Assembly: GCA_020638655.1 (NCBI GenBank)
Contig: JACKIC010000007.1
Location: forward strand, 248,001-312,000
Source of the DNA: Planctomycetota bacterium
GTDB taxonomy: Bacteria; Planctomycetota; UBA1135; UBA2386
Reading direction: 5' to 3'
Length of the DNA: 64,000 nucleotides
Shown here: positions 53,057 to 60,981 of the stretch, piece after piece
Position numbering within the stretch: position 1 is the first letter of the stretch
Layout of the letters: each line of letters opens with the position of its first letter
Translations under genes and position numbers: made by a program
Notes under the pieces: model-generated
The model's database searches: none
Seen by the model: only the letters and a program-made list of their open reading frames with translations
What the model was told of the DNA's origin: nothing

Positions 53057-53551
53057 ATGACCAACCAGCCCATCCACGTTCGACCGTTCTGCCTCGCCGA
53101 TGCCGGTGAGGTCGAGCCGTGGCTGCAGGGCCCTGGTCTGTCGCTGCCGCCCGGGGCGGCCCGGCAGCAGTGGCCTCATCGCCTGCTGGCCGACGCCCGG
53201 ATCGTCGCCCGGGTCGCCGTGCACGGCGCCCGTCTGGTGGGCTTCGTGCGGCTGGACAGCGGTCCGGACCGCGTCGCCGACCTGACCCTGGTGGTGTCGC
53301 CCGAATACCGGCGGCGCGGCCTGGGCCGGCTGTTGTTCGACGCGGCCCTGGTCAGCGCCCGGCAGTTGGGTTTGCGGCAGCTGGTCGCCAGCGTCGACAC
53401 GGGCAACGCGGTCGCGATCGACTTCTTCGTCGACCGCGGCTTCGTCTTCGAAGACGGCGCTGCGGTCGGGGCTTGCACCTCGGGGCGCTACCTGCTGACC
53501 CGGATCGTGCACGCCGGCGATCACCGCGAGCCGCTCGAGATCGAGGCCTGA
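53057..53551 (+). CDS. GNAT family acetyltransferase
   Basis: 164 residues from ATG 53057. GNAT motif A is LTLVVSPEYRRRGLGRLLFDAAL (acetyl-CoA pyrophosphate loop R-R-G-L-G), motif B ends VASVDTGNAVAIDFFVDRGFVFEDG. A TAGACT element at 53001-53006 could be its -10. The acceptor substrate is unknown. Divergent from nusA. Confidence 0.85.
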   Translation: MTNQPIHVRPFCLADAGEVEPWLQGPGLSLPPGAARQQWPHRLLADARIVARVAVHGARLVGFVRLDSGPDRVADLTLVVSPEYRRRGLGRLLFDAALVSARQLGLRQLVASVDTGNAVAIDFFVDRGFVFEDGAAVGACTSGRYLLTRIVHAGDHREPLEIEA

Positions 53552-53707
53552 GCTCGCCGGGTGTGCCTCCGCAACCCGATATCCCGAAGCGGGTTCCGAT
53601 GACATGGGCGGTTGGGTGGCGAGCCCCGCAGCTGGCATCAAGGTAGCTGCCGAGAACGCCGATCCCGACTCCGCGGCGCCATTGCCGCCGCACGGAGGCA
53701 CGAGGGG

Positions 53708-55378
53708 ATGACTGTTTCTGGAGACCTGGCCACGATCGATCTGCCGGACCTGTTGCAGAACATCGAGGTCCATTCGCGCACCGGCACCCTGTCGCTGACG
53801 GGGGAGGCCGGTGCCGCCCGCATCCACTTCCGCGACGGGCACATCGCCGCCATGGCCGGCGGCGGACGCAGCTCCCTCGGCGAACGGCTCCGGGTGGCCG
53901 GCTACGTGACGGCCCGGCGCCTGGACAACGCCCAGCGCAAGGCGCGCGGCAGCAAGCGCTCGGTGGTCGAGCTGCTGATCGCCAGCCGCGCGGTCACCGC
54001 CGAGGACGTCACCCAGGCCGCGGCCGACTTCCTGGCGGAGGACGTCGTCAACCTGATCGCGTCGGCGCAGGGCGCGTTCGAGTTCGTCGAGGGCGAGATG
54101 CAGGACGAGAGCTTCGACGCCGACGAGCTCGGCCTGTCGCTCGAGCTGCCGGTCGCGCCGCAGATCCTCGAGGCGACGCGCCGCGCCGACCACTGGGTGG
54201 AGATCCGCAAGTTCATGCCGTCGGACGCGATGCACTTCCACGCGCGCGACGGCGCGACGGTGCCCGAGGGCGCCGAGGACGCCGACCTCGCCGAGGGCCT
54301 GCTCGGCGTGCTCGACGGCTCGCGCAGCGTCGGCGAGGTCGCCGAGCTGTTCCCGGACCGGCGTTTCCATTGCTACAAGCTGCTCGCCGAGTTCGTGCGC
54401 GACCGCGTCGCGCGGCCGACCGGCGTCGAGGACCTGCTGGCGATCGCCGAGTCGATCGAGAAGCGCGAGCCCGAACGCGCGCGCGAACTCGTGCGCCGCG
54501 GCCTGGACCGCGAGGCGCACCACGTCGAGCTGCTGACCGCCGAGGCCCGCCTGTCCGAGCGCCTGGGCGACACCGCCGGCGCCGCGTCGGCGCGCAAGCT
54601 CGTCGCCCACATCCACCTCGATGCCGGCCGCACCGCCGAGGCGCTCGAGCAGCTCGAGCTCGCCAAGCGTCTCGCGCCCAGCGATCCGACGATCGTCGAG
54701 CGCTGCCTGTCGGTGGCGCTGCTGCAGGGCCGCCGCCAGGACGCCCTGCAGGAGGGCCTGCTGCTGGTCGAGCTCTACCGCGCGCCGGGGCTGCACGCCC
54801 GCGCCAAGGACGTGCTCGAACGCCTGCAGCGCGTCGATCCGGACTCGCTCGAGCTCGAGCTCGAACTCGCGCAGAGCCGCGTCGACTGCGGCGAGACCGC
54901 GATGGCCGTCAAGCAGCTGCTGCGCCGCGGCAAGGCGCTCGTCGCCGCCGAGAACTACCTCGGCGCGCGCGTGCTGTTCGAGGCCGCGCTCGACATCGAG
55001 CCGGGCCACCGCGAAGCCACCCTGTCGGTCGAGATGATCGACAAGGAGGTCTACGCGCAGCGCCGCGAGAAGAAGCGCCGCCTGGTGCGGCTGCTGATCA
55101 CCGCCGCGTCGCTCGCCGTCGCCGGCCTCCTGCTGCTGACCGAGTTCTCGGCGCGCCTGGCCTACGTCGAGATCCGTTCGGTGGTCGGCCGCGAGCGCAT
55201 GATCGAGCAGCAGCACTACAGCGAGGCGATCTCGTTGTGGCAGGAGTTCGCGCGTCAGCACGCGTTCTCGCTGACCGCGCAGCTCGATGTGCCGCGGCTG
55301 GTCGCCGAACTCGAGCAGCGCCGCTTCGAGGTCGAGCAGGCCGGGAACCTGCACGGCACCGACGAGCGCTTCCGCTGA
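53708..55378 (+). CDS. PATAN (DUF4388) and TPR protein with a transmembrane helix
   Basis: 556 residues from ATG 53708 (GAGGGG upstream). An N-terminal DUF4388/PATAN domain (TIDLPDLLQNIEVHSRTGTLSLTGEAGAARIHFRDGHIAAMAGG) and helical repeats (~270-450: TPR-like LEQLELAKRLAPSDPTIVERCL, GARVLFEAALDIEPGHREA) are followed by one transmembrane helix (~456-475, LLITAASLAVAGLLLLTEF) and a short C-terminal part. PATAN domains occur in signalling proteins with response regulators. It is 46 bp upstream of the octaheme cytochrome gene and probably in its operon. Confidence 0.75.
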   Translation: MTVSGDLATIDLPDLLQNIEVHSRTGTLSLTGEAGAARIHFRDGHIAAMAGGGRSSLGERLRVAGYVTARRLDNAQRKARGSKRSVVELLIASRAVTAEDVTQAAADFLAEDVVNLIASAQGAFEFVEGEMQDESFDADELGLSLELPVAPQILEATRRADHWVEIRKFMPSDAMHFHARDGATVPEGAEDADLAEGLLGVLDGSRSVGEVAELFPDRRFHCYKLLAEFVRDRVARPTGVEDLLAIAESIEKREPERARELVRRGLDREAHHVELLTAEARLSERLGDTAGAASARKLVAHIHLDAGRTAEALEQLELAKRLAPSDPTIVERCLSVALLQGRRQDALQEGLLLVELYRAPGLHARAKDVLERLQRVDPDSLELELELAQSRVDCGETAMAVKQLLRRGKALVAAENYLGARVLFEAALDIEPGHREATLSVEMIDKEVYAQRREKKRRLVRLLITAASLAVAGLLLLTEFSARLAYVEIRSVVGRERMIEQQHYSEAISLWQEFARQHAFSLTAQLDVPRLVAELEQRRFEVEQAGNLHGTDERFR

Positions 55379-55424
55379 GCCGCGTGTGGCGCGGCGGGGC
55401 GGCGCGCTATGCTGCGCCGCTCGC

Positions 55425-57293
55425 GTGCGTGCCCACCTCGTGATCGCGGCGGCGGCCCTGGCGGCGCCGGTCTTCGTGACCCTGGCGACGACCCTGGGAC
55501 ACGACCCCGTCGCCGCCGCCGCGCAGGCGCCGCTGCAGCACCGCGACGGCGGCTTCGTCGGCGCCCAGGCGTGCCAGGCATGCCACCTCGACCACCACGC
55601 GTCGTGGCAGGTGACGCACCACGCGCACATGACGCAGCGGCCCGACGAGGCGACGATCGTCGGCGCGTTCGACGGGCGCGAAGTGCGCTACGAACAGGAC
55701 CGGGCGCGGCCGTTTCGCGACGGGCAGCGCTTCTGCATGGAGGTGCCCGCCGCGGACGGCGGCCGGCGCATCGCCGAGGTTGCGCTCGCGGTCGGCTCGC
55801 GGCGTTACCAGCAGTACTTCGAACGGCGACATCGCGGCGACAGCGACGTCTACGTGCGGCTGCCGATCCTCTGGCACGTCGCCGACCGGCGCTGGCTGCA
55901 CCTCAACACGGTGTTCCTCGGCCCCGACGACGCCGACTGGAACGCGCACGCCGCGGTCTGGAACGAGAACTGCATCTTCTGCCACAACACTGCGCCCGAG
56001 CCGCGGCTGCGCAGCAGCATGCGCGACGGCCCCGCCGCCGCGCGCTTCGACTCGCAGGTCGCCGACCTCGGCATCGCCTGCGAGTCGTGTCACGGGCCCG
56101 GCGCCGCGCACGCGGCGGCGATGCGCGACCCGGTGGTGCGCTACGCACAGCACTTCGCGGGTGGGCCGACGGCTGGCATCGTCGATCCGCCCGACCTCGA
56201 CCAGACGCGTTCGGTGTCGGTCTGCGGGCAGTGCCACGGCGCGCGCCTGCCCAGGACGTCGTCGCGGCTCGACGCGTGGTTCCACACCGGACCGACCTAC
56301 CGGCCCGGCGACGACCTGCTCGAGCACGTCACCCCGATCCAGGCCGACACGCCGGTGCGCGGCAAGGCCGACCCCGAGCTGTTCGCGCTGCGCTTCTGGC
56401 GCGATGGCACGCCGCGCCTCACCGCCTACGAGCTGCAGGGCGTGCTCGCCTCGCCGTGTTACCGGGGCGGCGCGATGACCTGCCTGTCCTGCCACGCGAT
56501 GCACCGCGGCGACCCGAAGGGGCAGCTGCGGCCCGAGCTGACGAGCGACGCGATGTGCACGCAGTGCCACCCCGCGATCGGCGCCGACGTCGCCGCGCAC
56601 ACGCACCATGCCGCCGGCGGGCCCGGTTCGTCGTGCGTCGAGTGCCACATGCCCAAGGTGGTCTTCGGGGTGCTCGAGATCCACCGCAGCCACCGCGTCG
56701 AGGTGCCCGACCCCGCGCGCGACGCCGCCGCGGCGCGGCCGAACGCGTGCACCTTGTGCCACACCGATCGCAGCCTGCCGTGGGCCGCCGAACGCATGCG
56801 GCAGTGGTGGGGCGATCGTTACGCGGTGCCGACGGCGCGCGCCGACAAGGCGCCGATCGACCTGCCCGACGCGATCGCGTCGCTGCATGCCGGCGACGCC
56901 GCGGTGCGCGCGGTCTACGCAGCCGCGCTGGGGCGTGACACGGCCGCGCCGTCACCGAACGCGACCGCCGCGCAGCGCGCACACCTCGCGGTGGCGATGG
57001 GGGACGGCTACCCGAGCGTGCGCTGGCTGGCGCAGCGCAGCCTGCGGCAGCTCGAGCAGCGCGTCCCGATCGGCCTCGGCGGCCTGCTCGAGCGCGTCGA
57101 CTCGATGGCTGGGCCCGAGCCGCGCGGCCGCGCCGTGTTCGAAACGCTCGACGCGATCGCCCGCCTCGCGCCGGGACGGTTGCAACCGGTGCCGCGCGGC
57201 TTTCTTCTCGGCGACGATCTGCATCTGGACCTGGCTGCGGTGGTGCGCCTCACGGACCTGCAGGGCGAGAACAGGATCTCGATCGGCGAATGA
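55425..57293 (+). CDS. Octaheme c-type cytochrome
   Basis: 622 residues from GTG 55425 with a signal peptide (VRAHLVIAAAALAAPVF). Eight CxxCH sites are readable: CQACH, CIFCH, CESCH, CGQCH, CLSCH, CTQCH, CVECH and CTLCH, all in the first ~450 residues. The layout is that of cytochrome c554-like multiheme proteins; the C-terminal ~130 residues are HEAT-like helices (GYPSVRWLAQRSLRQLEQR). It probably carries electrons in the periplasm. The stop overlaps the start of the next membrane protein by 4 bp. Heme maturation must come from elsewhere. Confidence 0.9.
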   Translation: MRAHLVIAAAALAAPVFVTLATTLGHDPVAAAAQAPLQHRDGGFVGAQACQACHLDHHASWQVTHHAHMTQRPDEATIVGAFDGREVRYEQDRARPFRDGQRFCMEVPAADGGRRIAEVALAVGSRRYQQYFERRHRGDSDVYVRLPILWHVADRRWLHLNTVFLGPDDADWNAHAAVWNENCIFCHNTAPEPRLRSSMRDGPAAARFDSQVADLGIACESCHGPGAAHAAAMRDPVVRYAQHFAGGPTAGIVDPPDLDQTRSVSVCGQCHGARLPRTSSRLDAWFHTGPTYRPGDDLLEHVTPIQADTPVRGKADPELFALRFWRDGTPRLTAYELQGVLASPCYRGGAMTCLSCHAMHRGDPKGQLRPELTSDAMCTQCHPAIGADVAAHTHHAAGGPGSSCVECHMPKVVFGVLEIHRSHRVEVPDPARDAAAARPNACTLCHTDRSLPWAAERMRQWWGDRYAVPTARADKAPIDLPDAIASLHAGDAAVRAVYAAALGRDTAAPSPNATAAQRAHLAVAMGDGYPSVRWLAQRSLRQLEQRVPIGLGGLLERVDSMAGPEPRGRAVFETLDAIARLAPGRLQPVPRGFLLGDDLHLDLAAVVRLTDLQGENRISIGE

Positions 57294-57727
57294 ACGACCC
57301 CTCGGTGCACGATCCGTCGACTCGCGTCGCGCTGCGCACCGGCTGGCTGCTGCTCGCGTTCTCGCTGCCGCTCGGGCTGACGCTCGAGGCGCTGCACGCG
57401 CTCAAGGTGCCGGTCTACCTCGGCAGCGCGATGCGCCGCGAGCTGTGGACGCTGGCGCACGCGCACGGCAACCTGCTCGGTATCCTGTGCCTGTTGTTCG
57501 TCGCGCTCGGGGCGCGGGTCGCCGCGGACCCGGTCGGGCGTCGCCGCCTGGCGCGTTCGCTGTCGCTCGGCGCGGTACTGATGCCGCTGGGCTTCCTGCT
57601 CGGCGGCGTGCTCAACAGCGAAGGCGACCCGTCGCCGGGTATCGTCCTGGTGCCGATCGGCGGCCTCGTGCTGCTCGTCACCCTGTTCGCCGCCGCGCGC
57701 GCGGCCTTCGCGGAGCCGAAGTCATGA
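57290..57727 (+). CDS. Four-helix membrane protein with conserved His pair
   Basis: 145 residues from ATG 57290, overlapping the octaheme stop. Four transmembrane helices, with HAHGNLLGILCLLFVALG in the second and SEGDPSPGIVLVPIGGLVLLVTLFAAA in the last. Two nearby His could ligate heme, but this is only a thought from context. No family assigned. Its stop overlaps the start of the next gene by 4 bp, so the trio is tightly coupled. Confidence 0.7.
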   Translation: MNDPSVHDPSTRVALRTGWLLLAFSLPLGLTLEALHALKVPVYLGSAMRRELWTLAHAHGNLLGILCLLFVALGARVAADPVGRRRLARSLSLGAVLMPLGFLLGGVLNSEGDPSPGIVLVPIGGLVLLVTLFAAARAAFAEPKS

Positions 57728-58293
57728 ACCCGACCCGCCACATCACCCGCTGTCTGATCGCCGGCGTCGTCGCCCTGCTGCCGCTCGGCGGCGCCGCGCT
57801 GTCGATCACCTGGCTCGAGGCCTCGATCGCCGGCAACTGGCGCAGCGACCCCGAGCACTTCTACTTCCCGGGCATGGGCCTGCTGCTCGCGCTGCTCGTG
57901 ATCTACTTCGTCGGGCTGTTCGTCACGACGTTCGTCGGTCGTTGGCTGTGGCGCAGCACCGACCGCCTGCTCGAGGGGCTGCCCGTGATCGGCGCGCTCT
58001 ACCAGTCGCTCAAGGAGGTGCTCGGCTACGACACCACGCGGGCGCGGTTCTTCCAGGGCGTGGTCGCGGTGCGCGTCGACGACGGCTTCGAGCTCGGGCT
58101 CGTCACCGGCGAGGCCAAGGGGCCCGACGGCGCGCCGCACAAGCTCGTGTTCATGCCGAGCTCGCCGAACCCGGCCAGCGGCCGGCTCGTGCTGCTCGCG
58201 CCCGATCGGCTGGTCGCGCTCGACGTGCGCACCGCGGACGCGCTGCGCACGCTGGTTTCGATCGGCAAGACGTCGCTCGACGCCAAGGGCTGA
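57724..58293 (+). CDS. DUF502 family membrane protein
   Basis: 189 residues from ATG 57724, overlapping the previous stop. DUF502 features: N-terminal helices TRCLIAGVVALLPLGGAALSITWL and GMGLLLALLVIYFVGLFVTTFVGRWLW, then GLPVIGALYQSLKEVLGY and a soluble C-terminal beta domain (VMPSSPNPASGRLVLLAPDRL-like). Function of the family is not known. It ends the cytochrome cluster. Confidence 0.88.
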   Translation: MNPTRHITRCLIAGVVALLPLGGAALSITWLEASIAGNWRSDPEHFYFPGMGLLLALLVIYFVGLFVTTFVGRWLWRSTDRLLEGLPVIGALYQSLKEVLGYDTTRARFFQGVVAVRVDDGFELGLVTGEAKGPDGAPHKLVFMPSSPNPASGRLVLLAPDRLVALDVRTADALRTLVSIGKTSLDAKG

Positions 58294-58356
58294 GGGAAAT
58301 CGCGGGCGGGACGCCTTACACGGCGCGCCCGTTCCACCTCCAAGGGGCACGACACG

Positions 58357-60873
58357 ATGTCCGGATCGACGAGGCCATGGCTGTTGCTGTTCGCGGTGCT
58401 GCTGTCGGTCGCTGCGGCGACCCTGTGCTGGTGGCCGCGCGGCGCCGCCCCGCCGGTCGTCCTCGAGGATGAGGCGTCCGGAGCAGGGCGCACGAACCCC
58501 GAGTCGGCGCCGATCGGCGCCGCGCGCACCGAGGCACCTGTTGCCGAACGCACGGGGATCGCGGACGAGACCGCAGCGCCGCGGCTGCGCGTGCGCGTGG
58601 TCGTGGCCGCGACCGGTGAGCCGGTCGCGGCGGCGGGAGTGTGCCACGTACCTGCGGACTTCGGCGAGCAGGGCCAGCGTCCCGCCGAGGCGCGGGCGCT
58701 GGCCGAACAGGCGCCGCTGCGCACCGACAGCGCGGGGTTCACCGAGCTCGCCCTGCAGCCGGGCCGCGCCGAACTGCTCTTCTGCCGACACGGCGATCTG
58801 TGGGCGGAGGCGATCGCGTGGCGCGTGCCCGAGGACGGCGCCCCCGTGGTGCTGGAGCTGCGGGACGACCTCACTCTGCGGGTGCTGGTGTTGGGGCCCG
58901 CGGGGGAACCGGTGGCGGGCGCGCCGGTCACGGTCGCCGCGCCCGAACGCATGAACGGCCGCGAACTGCTCGTCGGCGGCAACCTGCAGCAGCCCACGGG
59001 CGCCGACGGGCTGGCGACGTTCGCGCATCTGCAGGCCCGCGTCGGGTCGCCCACCGTGCTGGCGCTGCTCGACCTGCCGCTGCCCGAACGCGCGCTCGCC
59101 AACGTCGACCTCGCGCACCTGCCGCGCGAGCCCGTGGTGCTGCGCTTGCCGGCGACGGGTTCGCTGACGCTGCGCCTCGACGACGGCCAGGGGCCGTACG
59201 TGCCCGATCGGCTGCTGCTCGTCGCCATCGAGGACCGCACACCGGGCAACCCGCCGCTGCAGCACACCTACCCGATGCGCGACGGCGTGCTGGCGCTGCC
59301 GCACCTGGCGCTGTCGCGCCGCCTGTCGGTGAAGATCGATTGCGATTGGTGCCGCGGCGAACAACTCGTCGACGGACCGGTGACCGCCGGTGAACACCTC
59401 GAGGTCGCGCTGCACGTCGTGCGGCAGCCCGTGCTCACGGGCCGGCTCGTCGACGAGGCGCGCGCGCCGCTCGCGGGCGAGAACTGGCAGGCCGTCTACG
59501 CCGCCGGGGAATGGACGAGCTACCACGTGTGGTTCGAGACCGACGCGGCGGGGCGCTTCCGCATGCCGCTGCCCGCCGTGTTCACTGCAAGCAGCGAGCT
59601 CATGGCGGTGATCGTCCCGGCCGACAAGGGCGGTGCCGCGACGCGCACGGCGCGCATCGCGCTGCCCGACTGGATCCTGCAGCAACCCAAGGACCTCGAC
59701 CTCGGCGACGTCGTCGTCGCGCCGCCGCCCGTGGTCGTCGACGGTGTGGTCGTCGACCAGCAGGGCGCGCCGCTCGCGGGCGTGAAGCTGCGGGTGCAGG
59801 AGCACCGCGACGGCATCCGCGAGACCGCGATCGACAGCAACGTCGAGAGTGACGAAGGCGGGCGCTTTTCGATCCGGGCGTTCCTTCCCGCCAAGGGGCT
59901 GCATCTCGTCGCCGAGAAGACGATGCACCAGGCGCAGGACGTGCCGATCACGCGCGGGCAGCGCGATCTGCGCGTGGTGATGCCCGCGACGGGTCGCATC
60001 GTCGCCAAGGTGCTGCTCGACGCAGGGCTGCCGACGCGGCTGTTGCTGGCCAGTTGCACCGAGGGCGCGTCGGGCCACACCCAGACCTGGGGTTGCCACC
60101 TCGCCATCGAGGACGGGCTGTTGACGTTCGACGACGTGACGCCGGGCACCGCAACCTTGGCGCTGCGGCCGGTCGGCGAGAGCGAGCCGGTCTGGTCTGC
60201 CGCGAGTGTCGCGGTGCGCGGCGGCGAGGTCACGACGCTGCCCGAGATCGATCTGCGCGGCAGGCTGCGCGCCGTCCGCGTGCGCACCCTCGACGACGAA
60301 CGCCACCCGGTGCTCGAGGCGAGCGTGCGGCTCGACCCCGATCGCGGCGGTGCGCGCGAGCAGCCCGTGACGCACGACGGCGCGCTGCAGTTGTTGCTGC
60401 ACCGCCCGATCCGTTGCGTCGTGCACGCCGATGGCCGCGCCAACGCGCTGCTGACGGACCTGTTCGCCGACGCGGAGGTGACGCTGCACGCGGCGCTGTC
60501 CTTGGAACTGCAGCTGCAGCAGCCGCCTCCCGAGGCGCCGCTGCAGCTCGAGGCCGTCGTCGAACTGGCCGGCGTCGGTGCAGCGGCGCATTCCGAACAC
60601 GACCGGCAGTGGCGCGACAGCAGCGACCTCTACGAGTTCGGCGACGGCCGCAGTCTTTCGTCGGCGAGCGGCGTCGTCGGTGCCGACGGCCGGGCTCGCC
60701 TGCTGCTGCCCGTTCCCGGGACTTGGAAGCTGCGCTGGCGGCTGCGTCGCGGCGACGTGAGCGTGGATCTCGACGGTGCGCCTACCGAACTGGTCCTCGG
60801 TGCCGCGGCGGGACCGGTTTCGGTTGCGGTGGCGCCCGCGGCCCTGGCCACGGCGCTGCAGCGATTGCGGTGA
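58357..60873 (+). CDS. Large membrane-anchored carboxypeptidase-regulatory-like protein (paralogue 4)
   Basis: 838 residues from ATG 58357, with AAGGGG upstream. Signal anchor (STRPWLLLFAVLLSVAAATLCWW), then beta-sandwich repeats (VLVLGPAGEPVAGAPVTVAAP, VVDGVVVDQQGAPLAGVKLRV, LHVVRQPVLTGRLVDEARAPLAG). The last residues (VSVAVAPAALATALQRL) and the block EIDLRGRLRAVRVRTL resemble paralogues 1 and 2. It lies far from them, so the family has spread by duplication. Function unknown. Confidence 0.68.
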   Translation: MSGSTRPWLLLFAVLLSVAAATLCWWPRGAAPPVVLEDEASGAGRTNPESAPIGAARTEAPVAERTGIADETAAPRLRVRVVVAATGEPVAAAGVCHVPADFGEQGQRPAEARALAEQAPLRTDSAGFTELALQPGRAELLFCRHGDLWAEAIAWRVPEDGAPVVLELRDDLTLRVLVLGPAGEPVAGAPVTVAAPERMNGRELLVGGNLQQPTGADGLATFAHLQARVGSPTVLALLDLPLPERALANVDLAHLPREPVVLRLPATGSLTLRLDDGQGPYVPDRLLLVAIEDRTPGNPPLQHTYPMRDGVLALPHLALSRRLSVKIDCDWCRGEQLVDGPVTAGEHLEVALHVVRQPVLTGRLVDEARAPLAGENWQAVYAAGEWTSYHVWFETDAAGRFRMPLPAVFTASSELMAVIVPADKGGAATRTARIALPDWILQQPKDLDLGDVVVAPPPVVVDGVVVDQQGAPLAGVKLRVQEHRDGIRETAIDSNVESDEGGRFSIRAFLPAKGLHLVAEKTMHQAQDVPITRGQRDLRVVMPATGRIVAKVLLDAGLPTRLLLASCTEGASGHTQTWGCHLAIEDGLLTFDDVTPGTATLALRPVGESEPVWSAASVAVRGGEVTTLPEIDLRGRLRAVRVRTLDDERHPVLEASVRLDPDRGGAREQPVTHDGALQLLLHRPIRCVVHADGRANALLTDLFADAEVTLHAALSLELQLQQPPPEAPLQLEAVVELAGVGAAAHSEHDRQWRDSSDLYEFGDGRSLSSASGVVGADGRARLLLPVPGTWKLRWRLRRGDVSVDLDGAPTELVLGAAAGPVSVAVAPAALATALQRLR

Positions 60874-60913
60874 TCCGGGCGTCCGAGGCGCTCCGCCCGA
60901 GCGTCGAGTTCCG

Positions 60914-60929
60914 GCGGCCCGCGGGCCGC
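60914..60929. repeat. GC-rich perfect palindrome between convergent genes
   Basis: GCGGCCCG followed by CGGGCCGC, self-complementary over 16 bp, in the 108-bp gap between paralogue 4 and the acyl-CoA synthetase stop. May act as a terminator stem for both genes; no T tract. Confidence 0.4.
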
Positions 60930-60981
60930 ATCGTCGCCGACCTCGCGGCGGAAGAGCCCTCGGGATCCTGAGTCCGGGCGC

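Noticed and set aside
60874..60971. Short frame after paralogue 4
   Set aside because: It is the tail of an alternate frame of the paralogue gene with a GC-rich palindrome inside and no ribosome-binding site.
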